Origin: Symbiodinium natans
Taxonomy: Eukaryota; Sar; Dinophyceae; Suessiales; Symbiodiniaceae
Length of the DNA stretch: 64,000 bases
Assembly (NCBI GenBank): GCA_905221605.1
Contig: CAJNDS010002582.1
Span: forward strand, 76,001-140,000
Direction: 5' to 3'
The notes beneath the pieces were generated by a model, which was not told the origin of the DNA, did not search any database, and was given only the letters and a program-made list of their open reading frames with translations. The translations under genes and the position numbers were made by a program. This document shows, one piece after another, positions 43,293-53,589 of this stretch (position 1 is its first letter; every line of letters begins with the position of its first letter).

Positions 43293-43390
43293 TGGGGCTC
43301 AGGGTCTCTCCGGTTGCGCGTTTAGGTCGGAGCTGAGGCTAAGGGTGCTGCTTCCCTGCCACACGCTTTGAAAAGCCTCATCGACCCCCT

Positions 43391-43563
43391 TGAGTCCTCC
43401 CCCCTTGGTTCTGAGTAGGGAATGAGGGAAGAAGGGCCCTATAGAGTTTCTTAAAGGGTATATTTAGGGCCCTAGGGAATGAGGGAATAAGGGCCCTAAA
43501 GAGTTTCTTCAAGGGTATATCTGGGGCCCTACCTCCCTCATTCCCTGCTAGGAACCAGCCAGG
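43391..43563 (+). mobile_element. Element Y, inverted-repeat element
   Basis: TGAGTAGGGAATGAGGGA inverted near 43545, with an inner direct duplication of AGGGCCCTA(T/A)AGAGTTTCTT. Confidence 0.65.
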
Positions 43564-43620
43564 GACGGACACAGAATCAGACAGACAGTCGTTTGAATAT
43601 CCTAAGCCCTAAGCCCTAAC

Positions 43621-43957
43621 CCTAAATGTCCATGTACCTACGTAGCATGTACTTGGGCAGCCTCTTTGAGGGCCAAGTATGTACTAAGTAGGTACATGGA
43701 CCCTCAGGGTAAGCCTGTACGCCCTAAGCCACAACCTTTGTCAAGAAGCCTGAATGGGGGGTGAAGGTTATTGAAGGTTCTCAAATCCCTTATAGAACCC
43801 TGAAGGTCTATGGACCTGTATAGTATATATATATATATATATATATATATTTTTATTTATTTATTTATATATCTTGGCCCTAAAGCTACTCTATATAGGA
43901 GCCCCCCCTTGCAAGGCCCAAGTGTTCTACTACATGGGTACATGGACCCCTTGGAGG
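43621..43957 (+). mobile_element. Two H elements (H3, H4)
   Basis: H3 43621-43708 (GTCCATGTACC to GGTACATGGACC) and H4 about 43797-43955, the latter expanded by a TA/TATTT microsatellite (43822-43870). Confidence 0.72.
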
Positions 43958-44205
43958 GGAATTCTCGTTTGAGTCCCACCCAAGTTGTGCGGCTCCATAG
44001 TGCCCCCCCCCCCCCCCCCAGCTCCTCGGTCTCAGTTGTGGCCCTAAACCCTAAACCCTAAACCTCCTAAACCCTAAACCCTAAACCTCCTAAGCCGTCC
44101 AAAGCGCGCAAGGCTCTGGCCCAACAGCATGGTTGGCTTGAACTCCTTCCGATTGTTCAAGGCTCCCCCAGCTTGCTGTTGGAGACGGGCGGAGCCAAGT
44201 CGTAG

Positions 44206-44310
44206 CCTAGTCGTAGAGTAGGTAACCTTCAACCTTTTGGGATCATATATAAATCCCCTTAGAATCCCAAAGGTTCAACTTAAGTTCCCCCAGGCTACTG
44301 GACAACTAAG
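44206..44310 (+). mobile_element. Element I3, TSD GTAG
   Basis: CCTAGTCGTAGAGTAGGTAA to CTGGACAACTAAG; GTAG at 44202 and 44311. Confidence 0.8.
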
Positions 44311-45239
44311 GTAGGGTTGAGGGTCGGCGGCTTCTCCGGGCACTCCCCTCTGAAGTGGATGCGTCTTCTGCCGATCATTCGAAGTTCGAGTCTCTGAGGT
44401 TGGGGTTTAGGGTTTAGGGTTTAGGGTTAATTTAGGGTTTAGGGTTTAGGGTTTAGGGTTTAGGGTTTAGGGTTTGGGCTCTGCATAATGCCTTTGGGGG
44501 CCTGGAGTTTTGTGGTTAGTTCGCTATGAAGTCAGACGACTATCGGAACCAAGAGGCAGATGAAGCAAACTTGAGTTGAGAGCTTCTGGAAGTGTTTCTT
44601 CAGGCAACATTTCTTGGGCTTGCGGGCTTGTGGGGTTTCCGTGCTCCGGGGGGGTGGCATCTTGAGGACCGAAGGAACCTTAGATTTTGCATTGTACCCT
44701 GCGGCTACTACCCCTAAACCCTAGCCCCCCAGCCCCCTAAACCCTAAAACCCTGGCACCTCAAGGGGGCAAGAATAGGGGCGGGCTCTCGGTTGTTATTG
44801 CAAGTGGCCAACAAGTCTCCCGAAACACTGCCACATGTGTATGTCACAGCGCTGTGGGGCGGGCGGGGACGGGGGAGAAAAAAAAACGGGGGAGGGCTGG
44901 GGCGAACTTCCACAGTCCCATTGCCAGGAGTTCATCGTTGCCCCTGCGTAAACCCTTAAGCCTAAGCCCTAGAAACACCCGAAGCCTAAACCCTAAACCC
45001 TAAATCCTAAACCTCTCCCCTGAACCCTAACCCCCAAACCCTAAGCCTCTCCAGGCATGGGACGCGACCCTTGGACCGCCTATCATGGTCTCGGTGATTT
45101 CCACCAGTCGGAGGGGGGGGGGGGTTCGAGGTCTGGGGTGTAGGGTTTAGGGTTTCTGCCGAAACCCCTACATTCCTTGGGCTTAGGGTTTCGGGCGCCA
45201 GCTTGTGCGAGTCGGGGTTCCTTCCAGGGCTTCGGGTTT

Positions 45240-46200
45240 ATGATTCAAGGCTTCCTGCGGACAAGGTAAGAGCTTAGTAGCCGAATGAGTACAGTTTTAC
45301 ACTTTTTGGGGATACCATAAACTCCCCAACAGCACTGACAGTGTACACTTTTGGGGGGGCTTACGAACTCAGCAACTACGTTGCTAGCCTGGGCCTTGGG
45401 ACATGTTGCATGTTCCCTTATTTGGGTTTAAGAGGATCCCAGATCTTAGGAAGATTTGTTTCAAAGGGTGCACGTTTGGGGGGGGGGGGGCTTGCGAACT
45501 CAGCAACGAAGAGAAGGATTCGAATCCCTTCGATGAAAGCATACCGTAGGGTGGTGCCTGAGTTCTTGTTTGCGGCTCCTTGTCTTGTTCAGCCCAGGGT
45601 TTTGAGCACGAGCTTAACAAACTACAATGGAAGTGGGGTAGAGTTCAACCTTGGGCACGTCGCATGATTTTGCCCTTCCCTGGGCCTTGGCTTTCACACA
45701 GTGCGGGTGGCCTCTTCGGCTCGTATGTCAGCGAAGGTGCAGCCGTGGCTTTGGCAAGACGTTTGGTTTTACCTGAGGGGCATCCAGGTGCTCTCTTCGT
45801 GCGAATGGCTTTGAGTATTCCTTGTCATTCTTGGACGCAGGACGTTTTGGCGATTTTGGATTTTGCAATGTGAAGGCTTGCCATCGCGCATCCCGCTGTT
45901 GTTTGAGGCCGAGGGCTTTGACCCGATTCAGTTAGACGCAGCGAGATCGAGCTCATCTTTGCGAAAGGATTTACTCAGGCGCTACAGACTGGAAATTGTC
46001 AGACCCATATTGCTGGAATATGACACGGCAGCGGGGGAACAAGCTCGGGGGAAACTGCTCCCAGGGTTTACTTTCTCGTTTGAAGACCTCGGGCGCTCAG
46101 TTGGGCTGGGAGAAGTCTCCGAGAATATTCGTTCCCAGACTGGCCCTGGAGCATCCTTGTGGCTTCGATGTTGGGCAATCATAGGCATTACGGGTGCGTG
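45240..46200 (+). CDS. Coding-like block with two in-frame TGA codons
   Basis: One frame is open from about 45512 to 46200 apart from TGA at about 45665 and 45812: RIRIPSMKAYRRVVPEFLFA, VNLGHVA-like end, QPWLWQDVWFYLRGIQVL, then WILQCEGLPSRIPLLFEAEG and LLRRYRLEIVRPILLEYDTA. The upstream part is cut by nested elements F1/G. It could be several exons with short introns, or a recent pseudogene. No family recognised. Confidence 0.4.
45273..45511 (+). mobile_element. Element F1 with element G nested
   Basis: CTTAGTAGCCGAATGAGTAC ... GAACTCAGCAACTAC; G (CTTGGGACATG to TTTCAAAG, about 45395-45465) follows, then a second F right end with a G-run. Confidence 0.65.
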
Positions 46201-46410
46201 GCCACTTTGTTTATTTCAGTTCATGGTACTTATTACCCCCCCTTCCTTAAGTGCCCCAATATGGACATAATTGGGCGATATGTACAGATATTATTGGGTT
46301 AATAGAAGTACCCTGAACCTCCAAAGTATAGGTTACGCCGGTTGCGGCTGCTTCTTGACTCTCCGACCCTCCCAAACCACCAAACAAATGCCTGTAAAAG
46401 GCAAAACCCT

Positions 46411-46521
46411 CTTGGTATCCCAGTGGTACCCTTTTGTGCATTTTTGTTCGTTCAAGGTTCCCTTAGAAAGTAGCCAACCCCGAAAAGAACACCCTTCTGA
46501 TAATCGGTTGCTGGGCCACCG
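46411..46521 (+). mobile_element. Element E5
   Basis: CTTGGTATCCCAGTGGTACC to GGTTGCTGGGCCACC. Confidence 0.75.
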
Positions 46522-46686
46522 AATCCTCAACTCCAGGGTTTAGGGTTTAGGGTTTAGGGGTTTAGGGTTTAGGGTTTAGGGTTTAGGGTTTAGTATTGGG
46601 TTTACAGCCTATAAACCCTAATCCGTGCTGGTTCACAGTGCAGTCACGCTCCGTTGCTCAGAGACAGCGCCGAGTAAACCCGAATC

Positions 46687-46779
46687 TTGGGATGTTCCCC
46701 CTGAGACAAACAGTCCTGAACAGGAGTTACATGTTCTTATACCTATTAAGGACTGCTGTTGTAAAAGGGGGCACCCCAA
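46687..46779 (+). mobile_element. Element B16, 8-bp TSD
   Basis: TTGGGATGTTCCCCC to GGGGGCACCCCAA; flanks CCCGAATC and CCCGAAAC match 7 of 8. Confidence 0.8.
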
Positions 46780-47391
46780 CCCGAAACCTTAAAAACCCTA
46801 AACCCGAGGAACTGGCCGAACGACCAGAAGTCCAAAGCCTGGTCGGCCCTGAAGGTGGGAATGGATCACGAGGGGCTCTTGGGGCGGCCCGTGAAGGGCA
46901 TCCTAAGTTCACCCTAAACCCTAAACCGATTGGTTTAGGGTTTCGGGTTTTTGTGAGGGTTTGAGGCTTACTGTAGGTTTTGTTTTAAGGGATCGTTTGT
47001 CCCCGGCTTGTGTCAGCAGCCCGTGAACAGTTTAGGGTTTAGGGCCCATCATAGTTGATCCTTTCCCCGAAGCCCTAAACCCTCGAGAGCACGTGCCAAA
47101 GCCCTGAACCCTAAACCCTAAACCCGAAGCCCCCTGACGACATCCCTCGGTACTGCGACCTATGGTTCTACGCGTGTGTTCATGTGGAGAAGCATCGATC
47201 ATTCTGGAATGACAGGAATAATGTCATCTCGACTCAAGTTTCCTGACGGAAGCTCCTCGTTGCAGATTGAGAAGCGCGAGGTCTGCAGGGTCATGGGTTG
47301 AAGCCTAGCTCGAACTTCTTATCCATGATTCCATAGGGGTCAAGGAGGGGCTTAGGGTCCTTAGCCTTACACCTCGCTTCCTTGTGTTCCC

Positions 47392-47520
47392 ATGGCGCGT
47401 CGTTCGGGCGTCGGCGTGCTGCTGGCCGCGCTGGCGCTTGCAGGCCGCGTGTCGTGCATTCGGGGTTTGGGCTGCCACTGCTGCAAGATCTCCGACCCTG
47501 GCCTGCTAGTCTCTCAGCAG
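47392..47520 (+). CDS. Start-codon exon with signal peptide
   Basis: ATG in CCATGG context begins MARRSGVGVLLAALALAGRV then SCI, a textbook signal peptide with high GC. The next island (47607-47704) is Ser/Arg/Pro-rich in all frames. In peridinin dinoflagellates a signal peptide plus such a stretch would be a bipartite plastid presequence; this is only inference. The exon's 3' border is unclear. Confidence 0.5.
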
Positions 47521-47606
47521 GCCTTACACCTAAATCTCTAAACCCTGAGCCCTAAACCCTAAACCCTAAACCCTAAACCCTAAACCCTAAACCCCATACA
47601 CAACAA

Positions 47607-47704
47607 TCCTCTGGAGCCAGTTGCCGGATGCGCCTTCAGCACGATCCGTGGGCGCACTGCGCGGCAGGCAACCCCCAACTTTGGCGCCTCGGCCCTTTCT
47701 TTAG
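47607..47704 (+). CDS. Exon-like island after the signal-peptide exon
   Basis: Open in all three frames (for example LPDAPSARSVGALRGRQPPT). After T-GGAGCCAG, downstream of a CCCTAAA array, cut by element C3. Confidence 0.3.
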
Positions 47705-47711
47705 TAAGGAT

Positions 47712-47815
47712 CTTTGTGGTGCTTTACTGTAACTTTAGATCCTTAGCCTTTTTGGGTTTATTGGGTTTTCTTAATAAGGCAGCTAAAACTTAAATGTATA
47801 GCTACCCTGCTCAAG
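47712..47815 (+). mobile_element. Element C3, TSD GGAT
   Basis: GGAT at 47708 and 47816. Right end shortened (CCCTGCTCAAG). Confidence 0.85.
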
Positions 47816-47993
47816 GGATGGTCGTAGTGTAGGGTATGTGATGTGATCCCTGAACGCTAAACCCCTAAACCGTAAGCCCTAAGCCCTACACCAACTACAA
47901 GGGTAAGTTTGGCCCCAAGGCTCTGTGCAGGCTTTGGGGCTTTTGTTTTCTGGTAGTGTGTCTGGCATGATCTTTGTGGTCCTAACACTCGGC

Positions 47994-48078
47994 ACTTGGA
48001 GGTTCATGGTTCGTAGTAAGTGGCATTGTAATGTGAGGCTTTAGGGTTTAGGGTTTAAGTAGCATGAGCCTCCAAGTA
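47994..48078 (+). mobile_element. Element K (complete copy)
   Basis: ACTTGGAGGTTCATGG to CATGAGCCTCCAAGT. Related right ends (GAACCTCCAAGTA) at about 36890, 42490, 46320, 51130, 52140 and 53950. Confidence 0.65.
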
Positions 48079-48245
48079 GAGTATTGGATCTCAGGTGCAG
48101 GGTGCGTTTGTGTCCGTGGCACTGATGCAAGTGCTGCAAGTATAGGGCGATAGCGGCATGTGGGCACTCGTAAATCTCTACCCCCAATCGAACTCAACCC
48201 TAAACCTTAAACCAAAAGGGGGCAGTGGTCTGAGGGCTTTGGGCT

Positions 48246-48279
<34 letters not shown>

Positions 48280-48867
48280 CGGGGTTGATTTGTTTTGTGG
48301 AATTTGTCTTGAGAGGTGCCGGGGGGGCAGGGGTTTCAGGGTTTAGGGTCTAGAGGCCGCGGCTTTGGGGGTTCAGGGCCACCCACTCCCCATGCAACCA
48401 TTTAAAATAAGGGAGAATTCCTCAATTTTCCCTACTGAGAACCAAGTTCCTGCAAGGTGAGTTGCTGGGCTCCATTGGGAAGATGTCAGAGGCAAGCGCT
48501 GTGGTCCCCTTATAGGGTTTGGGGTTTAGGGCTTAGGGTTTAGGGTTATCTGCCCATCTAAGCCCGAGTCACCCTAAACCCTAATCCCCAAACCTGCTAT
48601 TTTCATTGTGGTTCTGGGGGGGGGGGGGGGGGTGTAGGTTTCATTGAATCGTTTCGGGTTCAATGTGCGAGTTTTTACTAGTGGCATAACTTACATGTTT
48701 CGGATCTATTGCGGCTTCGATGTTTGGAAAGGTACTTTAAGGCATTCCTGGCCCGTTGCTTCGCAGGTTTGGGATAGACGATCGTAGAGGTGAGAGCCTG
48801 TTGAGCTGCAGTGTTGTAGGTTTAAGGGTTTAGGGTTTAGGGTTAGAATGTGGCGGCGTTAGGGGTT

Positions 48868-48980
48868 CTTTGTGGTGCTTTACTGTAACTTTAGATCCTT
48901 AGCCTTTTTGGGTTAATTGGGTTTCTTAAGAAAGGCCGCTAAAACTTCAATTTATAGCTACCCTGCTAAGTGCAGCCAAG
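48868..48980 (+). mobile_element. Element C4, TSD GGTT
   Basis: GGTT at 48864 and 48981; full-length copy. Confidence 0.88.
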
Positions 48981-49220
48981 GGTTGAGGCTCAAGACCACG
49001 GCTTAACTTCGGGTGGCGTCGGACATGCAACCTGCGGCACCAACGGCAAGCTCCAAGGAAAGGCATCATTCCAAACCTCAAACCCTAAACCCCCAACCAC
49101 AACTCCATACAAAAAGCATAAGCCCTAAACCCTAAACCCTAAACCCTAAACCCTGAACCCTGAACCCTGAACTCTGAACCCTGAACCCTGCCCCCTGAAC
49201 CCTGAACCCGAACCTCCCAG

Positions 49221-49338
49221 CAAAAGAAGAAACAACAACAGGTGGCGAAGAAGATGCCGGAGCTTCAGAAGCGGCTACGAGAGACACCCTCCGTCGGCAC
49301 AGCGCTGGGAGGCTCCCAGCGAAGCGCACGGTCTTCGG
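49221..49338 (+). CDS. Exon-like island, Lys/Gln-rich
   Basis: After CTCCCAG, reads QKKKQQQVAKKMPELQKRLR then ETPSVGTALGGSQRSARSS. CCCTAAA/CCCTGAA upstream, TTTAGGG downstream. Confidence 0.35.
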
Positions 49339-49656
49339 GTTTAGGGTTTTAGGGTTTCGGAAATTCGCTACGAGGCCTGGATGCAAAAGGGTTCAGGGAT
49401 TGAGGCCTTAGGGTTTTTGAAGTTTTTTTTTCTAGGTTTTTAGGGTTGTAGCAGTCTCCAGGTTCCAAAAAAGAGGCTTCTTGGTAGGGTCTGCGGGATT
49501 GTGCAGTTTTGGACGTTTTGTGGCTTGCCCCTTTTTTCGGGTTTAGGGATTTGAGGGTTTTGAGGGTTTAGGGCTAAAGGGTTTAACTTGCAGCTTTTTG
49601 AAGGATGCTCAAACCCCCCCCCCCCCCCCCCCCAATCGCAGAAGTTTCTTTCCAGG

Positions 49657-49808
49657 TAGATTAGGGACCCAAAAAGGACATAAGCATAAGCATTCTATAG
49701 GGACATCCCTACCTTTTTGGGCTTCAGTATAAGGGGATTTATATGGGATATCCCTACCCTAAGTTTTGCTTATGTGCTTTTTTGGGGCCCTAGTAGGGTC
49801 CCTCCCGG
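49657..49808 (+). mobile_element. Element V, inverted-repeat element
   Basis: GGGACCCAAAAAGGACATAA and GCATAAGC on the left are mirrored by GCTTATGTGCTTTTTTGGGG on the right; inner GGGACATCCCTACC / GGGATATCCCTACC. Confidence 0.65.
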
Positions 49809-49919
49809 GGTTAGCTTTACAACAAACTCGGGCCTTTGGGGTCCCAAAAAATTAGTGCGGCACCCATAGAATAAGAATCCTGAAAAAAGGACCCTAAGTT
49901 AGAGGTCTACCCACATGTG

Positions 49920-50035
49920 GTTTAGGGTTTAGGGTTTTTACCCTAAACCCTAAACCCTAAACCCTAAACCCTAAACCCTAAACCCTAAACCCTAAACCCT
50001 AAACCCTAAACCCTAAACCCTAAACCCTAAACCCT
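49920..50035 (+). repeat. Head-to-head telomere arrays
   Basis: TTTAGGGTTTAGGG followed after TTTTTA by about 14 CCCTAAA units. Confidence 0.95.
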
Positions 50036-50055
50036 ATGGCTGAGGCCGCGTAAAG

Positions 50056-50131
50056 GTCACTGTCAGTGGAGACCTAGCGCCCCTTGGAGTGGAGATTGAC
50101 GAGGCCGAGCTGACACTCCTTCATGGAAGGG
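50056..50131 (+). CDS. Exon-like island
   Basis: After GCGTAAAG, reads VTVSGDLAPLGVEIDEAELT then LLHG. Strong coding look; long CCCTAAA array upstream and TTTAGGG array downstream. May belong to the 47.4-kb gene. Confidence 0.45.
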
Positions 50132-50323
50132 GATTGGGGTTTAGGGTTTAGGGTTTAGGGTTTAGGGTTTAGGGTTTATAAGGTTTTAGAGTTTAGTGTT
50201 TGGGGTTTAGGATTTAGGGTTTAGGTGTGTTTGTGTGTGTGTGTGTGTCCAAGTCGGGGTACTGGATACGTCATGCCAGGCAGCACAGTTTTCCTGCTGG
50301 GAGCGTTTAGCCCTTGGTTCATA

Positions 50324-50475
50324 CCTAAAGGCTCCTAGGTGGTACCTTTTTGGGGTAGTATACTAGAATCACCTATAACGAACCCCTAAACCCTAAACCC
50401 TAAACCTTAACCCTAAACCCTAAACCCTACAGCCTAAACCCTAAACCCCAAAAGGAAACACATTGGAGCCTTCAG
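50324..50475 (+). mobile_element. Element D7 carrying a CCCTAAA array at another site
   Basis: CCTAAAGGCTCC left end, array inserted between CGAACC and AAAAGGAAACACATTGG, right end GCCTTCAGG. Confidence 0.75.
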
Positions 50476-50579
50476 GTAGAGTGGATGATGAGCCCGAGCG
50501 TTGCCAGGCCGTGATGGAGGAGGGCTTGCCAGCAAAAGTCTTGGCCGACGCCGTCTTCGTGGCCATGAAGGTGGCGTAG
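50476..50579 (+). CDS. Exon-like island, possible C-terminus
   Basis: Begins right at the end of element D7 (TTCAG acceptor) and reads VDDEPERCQAVMEEGLPAKV then LADAVFVAMKVA with TAG at 50577. A GT donor at 50571 is the alternative to a true stop. Confidence 0.45.
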
Positions 50580-50685
50580 GGTTTAGGGTTTAGGGTTTAG
50601 GGTTTAGGGGTTTAGGGTTTAGGGTTTAGGGTTTAGGGTTTAGGGTTTAGGGTTTAGGGTTTAGGGTTTAGGGTTTAGGGTTTAG
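50578..50685 (+). repeat. TTTAGGG array
   Basis: About 15 units after the 50476 exon. Confidence 0.95.
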
Positions 50686-50775
50686 GTAGCCATTTCAGGG
50701 GGCGAGCCGCGACGAGCCCGTCAAAGGAAGAAGAGAGCCACATTTAGCAAGATAAAGTAGCGTATAGATTGGGAC

Positions 50776-50855
50776 TGGGATGTTCCCCGTATACTAACAG
50801 TCCTTGATAGGGAATATAATAGGGGGCTACGAGAATCCTTGTCAAGGAGCTGATG
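50776..50855 (+). mobile_element. Element B17, right end lost
   Basis: TGGGATGTTCCCCGTATACT, then the usual centre; the right arm decays after GTCAAGGA. Confidence 0.6.
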
Positions 50856-51254
50856 TACAGAAATGTATGTGTCGATTTGCATATCCCACGGTTGAAGTTC
50901 ATGTGTGAGAGTGATGTAGCCTGGCGTTTGTCAGAAGGCATGCCAATAGGCCAGCAACTGCAAACGATGAATGACAGGTAGTTTATACAGAGAGAGAGAG
51001 AGAGAGAGTTTAGGGTTTAGGGTTTAGGGTTTAGGGTTTAGGGTTTAGGGTTTAGGGCTTAGGGTGACAGAAAGTACCTTAATTGGGCTAGAAGTACAGT
51101 TATAATTGGGTCAATGAGTACCCTGAACCTCCAAGTAGGATTACCCTGAACCCTAAACCCTCAACCCTAAACTCTAAACCCTAAACCCTAAACCCTGTAC
51201 GAGTACCATGAACCCCCAGGCACCTTCCGTGGAAGTTTTGGAAGTCTTGTTTGG

Positions 51255-51374
51255 CTCCTAGAGGGTCCATTTGTATTACGATTATGGAATTAGATACCCA
51301 AAAACCATACTAAATAGGGTTTAGGGTTTAGGATACTTAATGCCACAATGGTACTACAAATGGACCCTCTGGAT
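51255..51374 (+). mobile_element. Element T with telomere motif in the loop
   Basis: AGAGGGTCCATTTGTATTAC to GGTACTACAAATGGACCCTC; TTTAGGGTTTAGG in the centre. Confidence 0.7.
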
Positions 51375-51687
51375 AACTGGCAGCCCTGGACATAGGAGGC
51401 TCACAACGCAACAGTTGAGCTCTCAAGGTGCCTTGGCCAGCTGACACGTGTATGCTCATTGATGCGGGTTAGGGTTTAAGGTTTAGGGTTTAGGGTCTAG
51501 GGTCTAGGGTTTAGGGTTTAGGGTGTAGGGTTTAGGGTTTAGGGCTAGGGTTTAGGGCACCAATGTAGGCACCCAAGCCCGCAACCTGTGCAGTACTCAC
51601 TTGGGGGCCCAGGTCTTCGGCTTCGCGTGTATGTGCACATGTCTGGTTGCAGTTAGTTCATCTCGGGTCTTTTGGGCTTTTGGGGCT

Positions 51688-51891
51688 TAGAAGTTGCAGC
51701 GAAGGCAGCAGAACCTTTTCAGACATTGATGCGCAACAGACAGAAACTCCTGCCTGCATTCTTTGTGGTGCTTTACTGTAACTTTAGATCCTTAGCCTTT
51801 TTGGGTCTATTGGGTTTCTTAAGAAGGCAGCTAACAATTGAATTTTATAGCTACCCTGCTAAGTGCAGCCAAGCATTGGTGGCCCAGAAGG
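51688..51891 (+). CDS. Open segment interrupted by element C5
   Basis: Reads VAAKAAEPFQTLMRNRQKLL up to C5. Removing C5 plus one CATT copy gives PALVAQKV and a stop. No standard GN-AG intron gives the same product, so C5 may be a disrupting insertion. Confidence 0.3.
51761..51873 (+). mobile_element. Element C5, TSD CATT
   Basis: CATT at 51757 and 51874; full-length copy inside an open frame. Confidence 0.88.
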
Positions 51892-52879
51892 TCTAGGCCT
51901 AGAGCCCGATGGGCTTGCGACCACAGTCCCCACAGCTGCTTACATGCGGGCAAGCCCCGGGTCCTGAATAGGTAGGGTTTAGGGTTTAGGGTTTAGGGTT
52001 TAGAGTTTAGGGTTTAGGGTTTAGGGTTTAGGGTTAGGGTCCAGGGTTTAAGGTTTAAGGTTTAGGGTTTAGGGTTTAGGGTTTGTGCAGGTTTATGGTG
52101 CATTTAAGTGGGTTAGAAGTACAGTTACCATGAACCTCCAAGTACACCCCTCTTTTTTCCAAGAACCTAAACAAGAAGGATTGCATTCAGAAGCACATCA
52201 GATGTGAGACCCTACTCTGGTTTCGTCACGGCCATCCATGGCAGCTGGTGCTTTGGGTTTTTGATTAGGGTCTATAGGGTTTTTGGGTTTCGGGCTTTGA
52301 CAGAACAAATTGAGGTTTTGGGGCCGGTTCAAAAAGGGGATTCATCAGAAGGGTTTAGGATTGGGGTCTATAGGGTTGAGGGCTGGTTCGACCCTTATAA
52401 ACCCTAAACCCTAAACCCTAAACCCTAAAGCTTCCCGTGCTTTTGCAAGGACAGAGCTGACGAAGTTCTATAAGGACGGGAAATAGACCTGCAACCGAGT
52501 TTTGGGGCACAGAGGTACCCCTATTCCCTGCTTTTTGGGGCTTAGGAATCTACGGCCGAGGGTTGTAGGCTTTAGGGGTTTGGGGCTTTCTTGAACAACA
52601 ACTTCATGAAACCATAGATAGGGTCCGTGCAACCGCAATGTCCCCTTTTTCGGAAGGGCCTTGATCCATACCCCCCCCCCCCCCCAAACAAAAAGCAAAA
52701 TGAAAAACATCTTAATACGTACGCGAGCACACGCGCGCGCAGCGCATGAGATGCCGGCGTTCGCACTGTATGCTCAATCAGTGGCATAGAAGAGGGCTTT
52801 GCGTGTAGCGGTCTCAAAAGTCCGTGCACGAGCTGATGTATCACTCGGGCGGAAGAAGGGTTTGTGGTCAAAAGGGTTT

Positions 52880-53046
52880 GGCTTTACGGGTTTAGGGTTG
52901 CAAAAGGGTTTGATGCATCGGCTGCTGTGGGAGGGGCTGATCGTGTTCTTGCGAACCTTGGCGGCAGCCTTTACAGTTGGTTGGCACATAGGCGTTTCCT
53001 CGACAAATGGTGCACATGTAGGTTGGTGAAAGTCTTATGCTGTTGA
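52880..53046 (+). CDS. Possible rhodanese-like fragment
   Basis: Reads KGFDASAAVGGADRVLANLG then GSLYSWLAHRRFL. The NL-G-G-x-x-x-W pattern recalls the end of rhodanese domains, but the catalytic Cys loop is not seen here. Confidence 0.3.
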
Positions 53047-53093
53047 ATGCCGCTTCGTGTGGTTCAGGTTTTCTGCTGAGCTTTATTTATGCA

Positions 53094-53138
53094 GGCACAG
53101 CCTGTACGAACTTTCCAGCCTGTTGCCCTGCAGCGCAT
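53094..53138 (+). CDS. Short exon with good splice sites
   Basis: TTTATGCAG acceptor, reads AQPVRTFQPVALQRI, then GTGAGT donor. Likely part of the gene continuing at 53524. Confidence 0.4.
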
Positions 53139-53261
53139 CGTGAGTGTGAGCTAGACGGGCAGCAAGCAGAAGAACCCTAAACCCGCAGGCCTCGCCTCAT
53201 GAAACAACCTTCACCTATAGGAGGCTGGACAAGTACAAAGGTCCATGAATCCAAAGCACAC

Positions 53262-53392
53262 ATGGGCATTTCCAAAAATCGGGGTACCCCCTTTTAGGCC
53301 CCAAATAGAATAGAATCCCCTTGAAGGGACCCCCCCCCCAAAAAAAAAAAAAAAAAGGGGGTACCCCTTTTTGCGGAAACCCCCACATCCAA
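53262..53392 (+). mobile_element. Inverted-repeat element with C-run/A-run loop
   Basis: TTTCCAAAAATCGGGGTACC mirrored by GGTACCCCTTTTTGCGGAAA. A related element lies at 39337-39455. Confidence 0.6.
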
Positions 53393-53523
53393 TCGGCGAC
53401 AGCACTAAACCCCTATAACTCTTTGTCATAGTTGGGAAACATTTTACATCTTCAAGGGTACTTAAACCCAATAAGGAAAAATAAGATTTTTAATATTCTC
53501 CCAACAATGAACTATAACTCCAG

Positions 53524-53589
53524 GACATGGGTGTGCCGCTGCCAGGGGCCGGCGCCGGCGGAATACCCGGTGCTCCCAGTGAACACGTA
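53524..53589 (+). CDS. Exon, Gly/Ala/Pro-rich
   Basis: Reads DMGVPLPGAGAGGIPGAPSE then H, ending at a GTAAGC donor. Preceded by the end of element Q. Confidence 0.4.

Noticed and set aside
43822-43870. TA-rich tract as a promoter (TATA box)
   Set aside because: It is a microsatellite expansion inside element H4; dinoflagellate promoters cannot be called from a TA run.
46891-46945. CCCTAAA directly facing TTTAGGG as a designed terminator hairpin
   Set aside because: Tail-to-tail telomere motifs occur at random elsewhere (for example 33690); no terminator function can be supported in a eukaryote.
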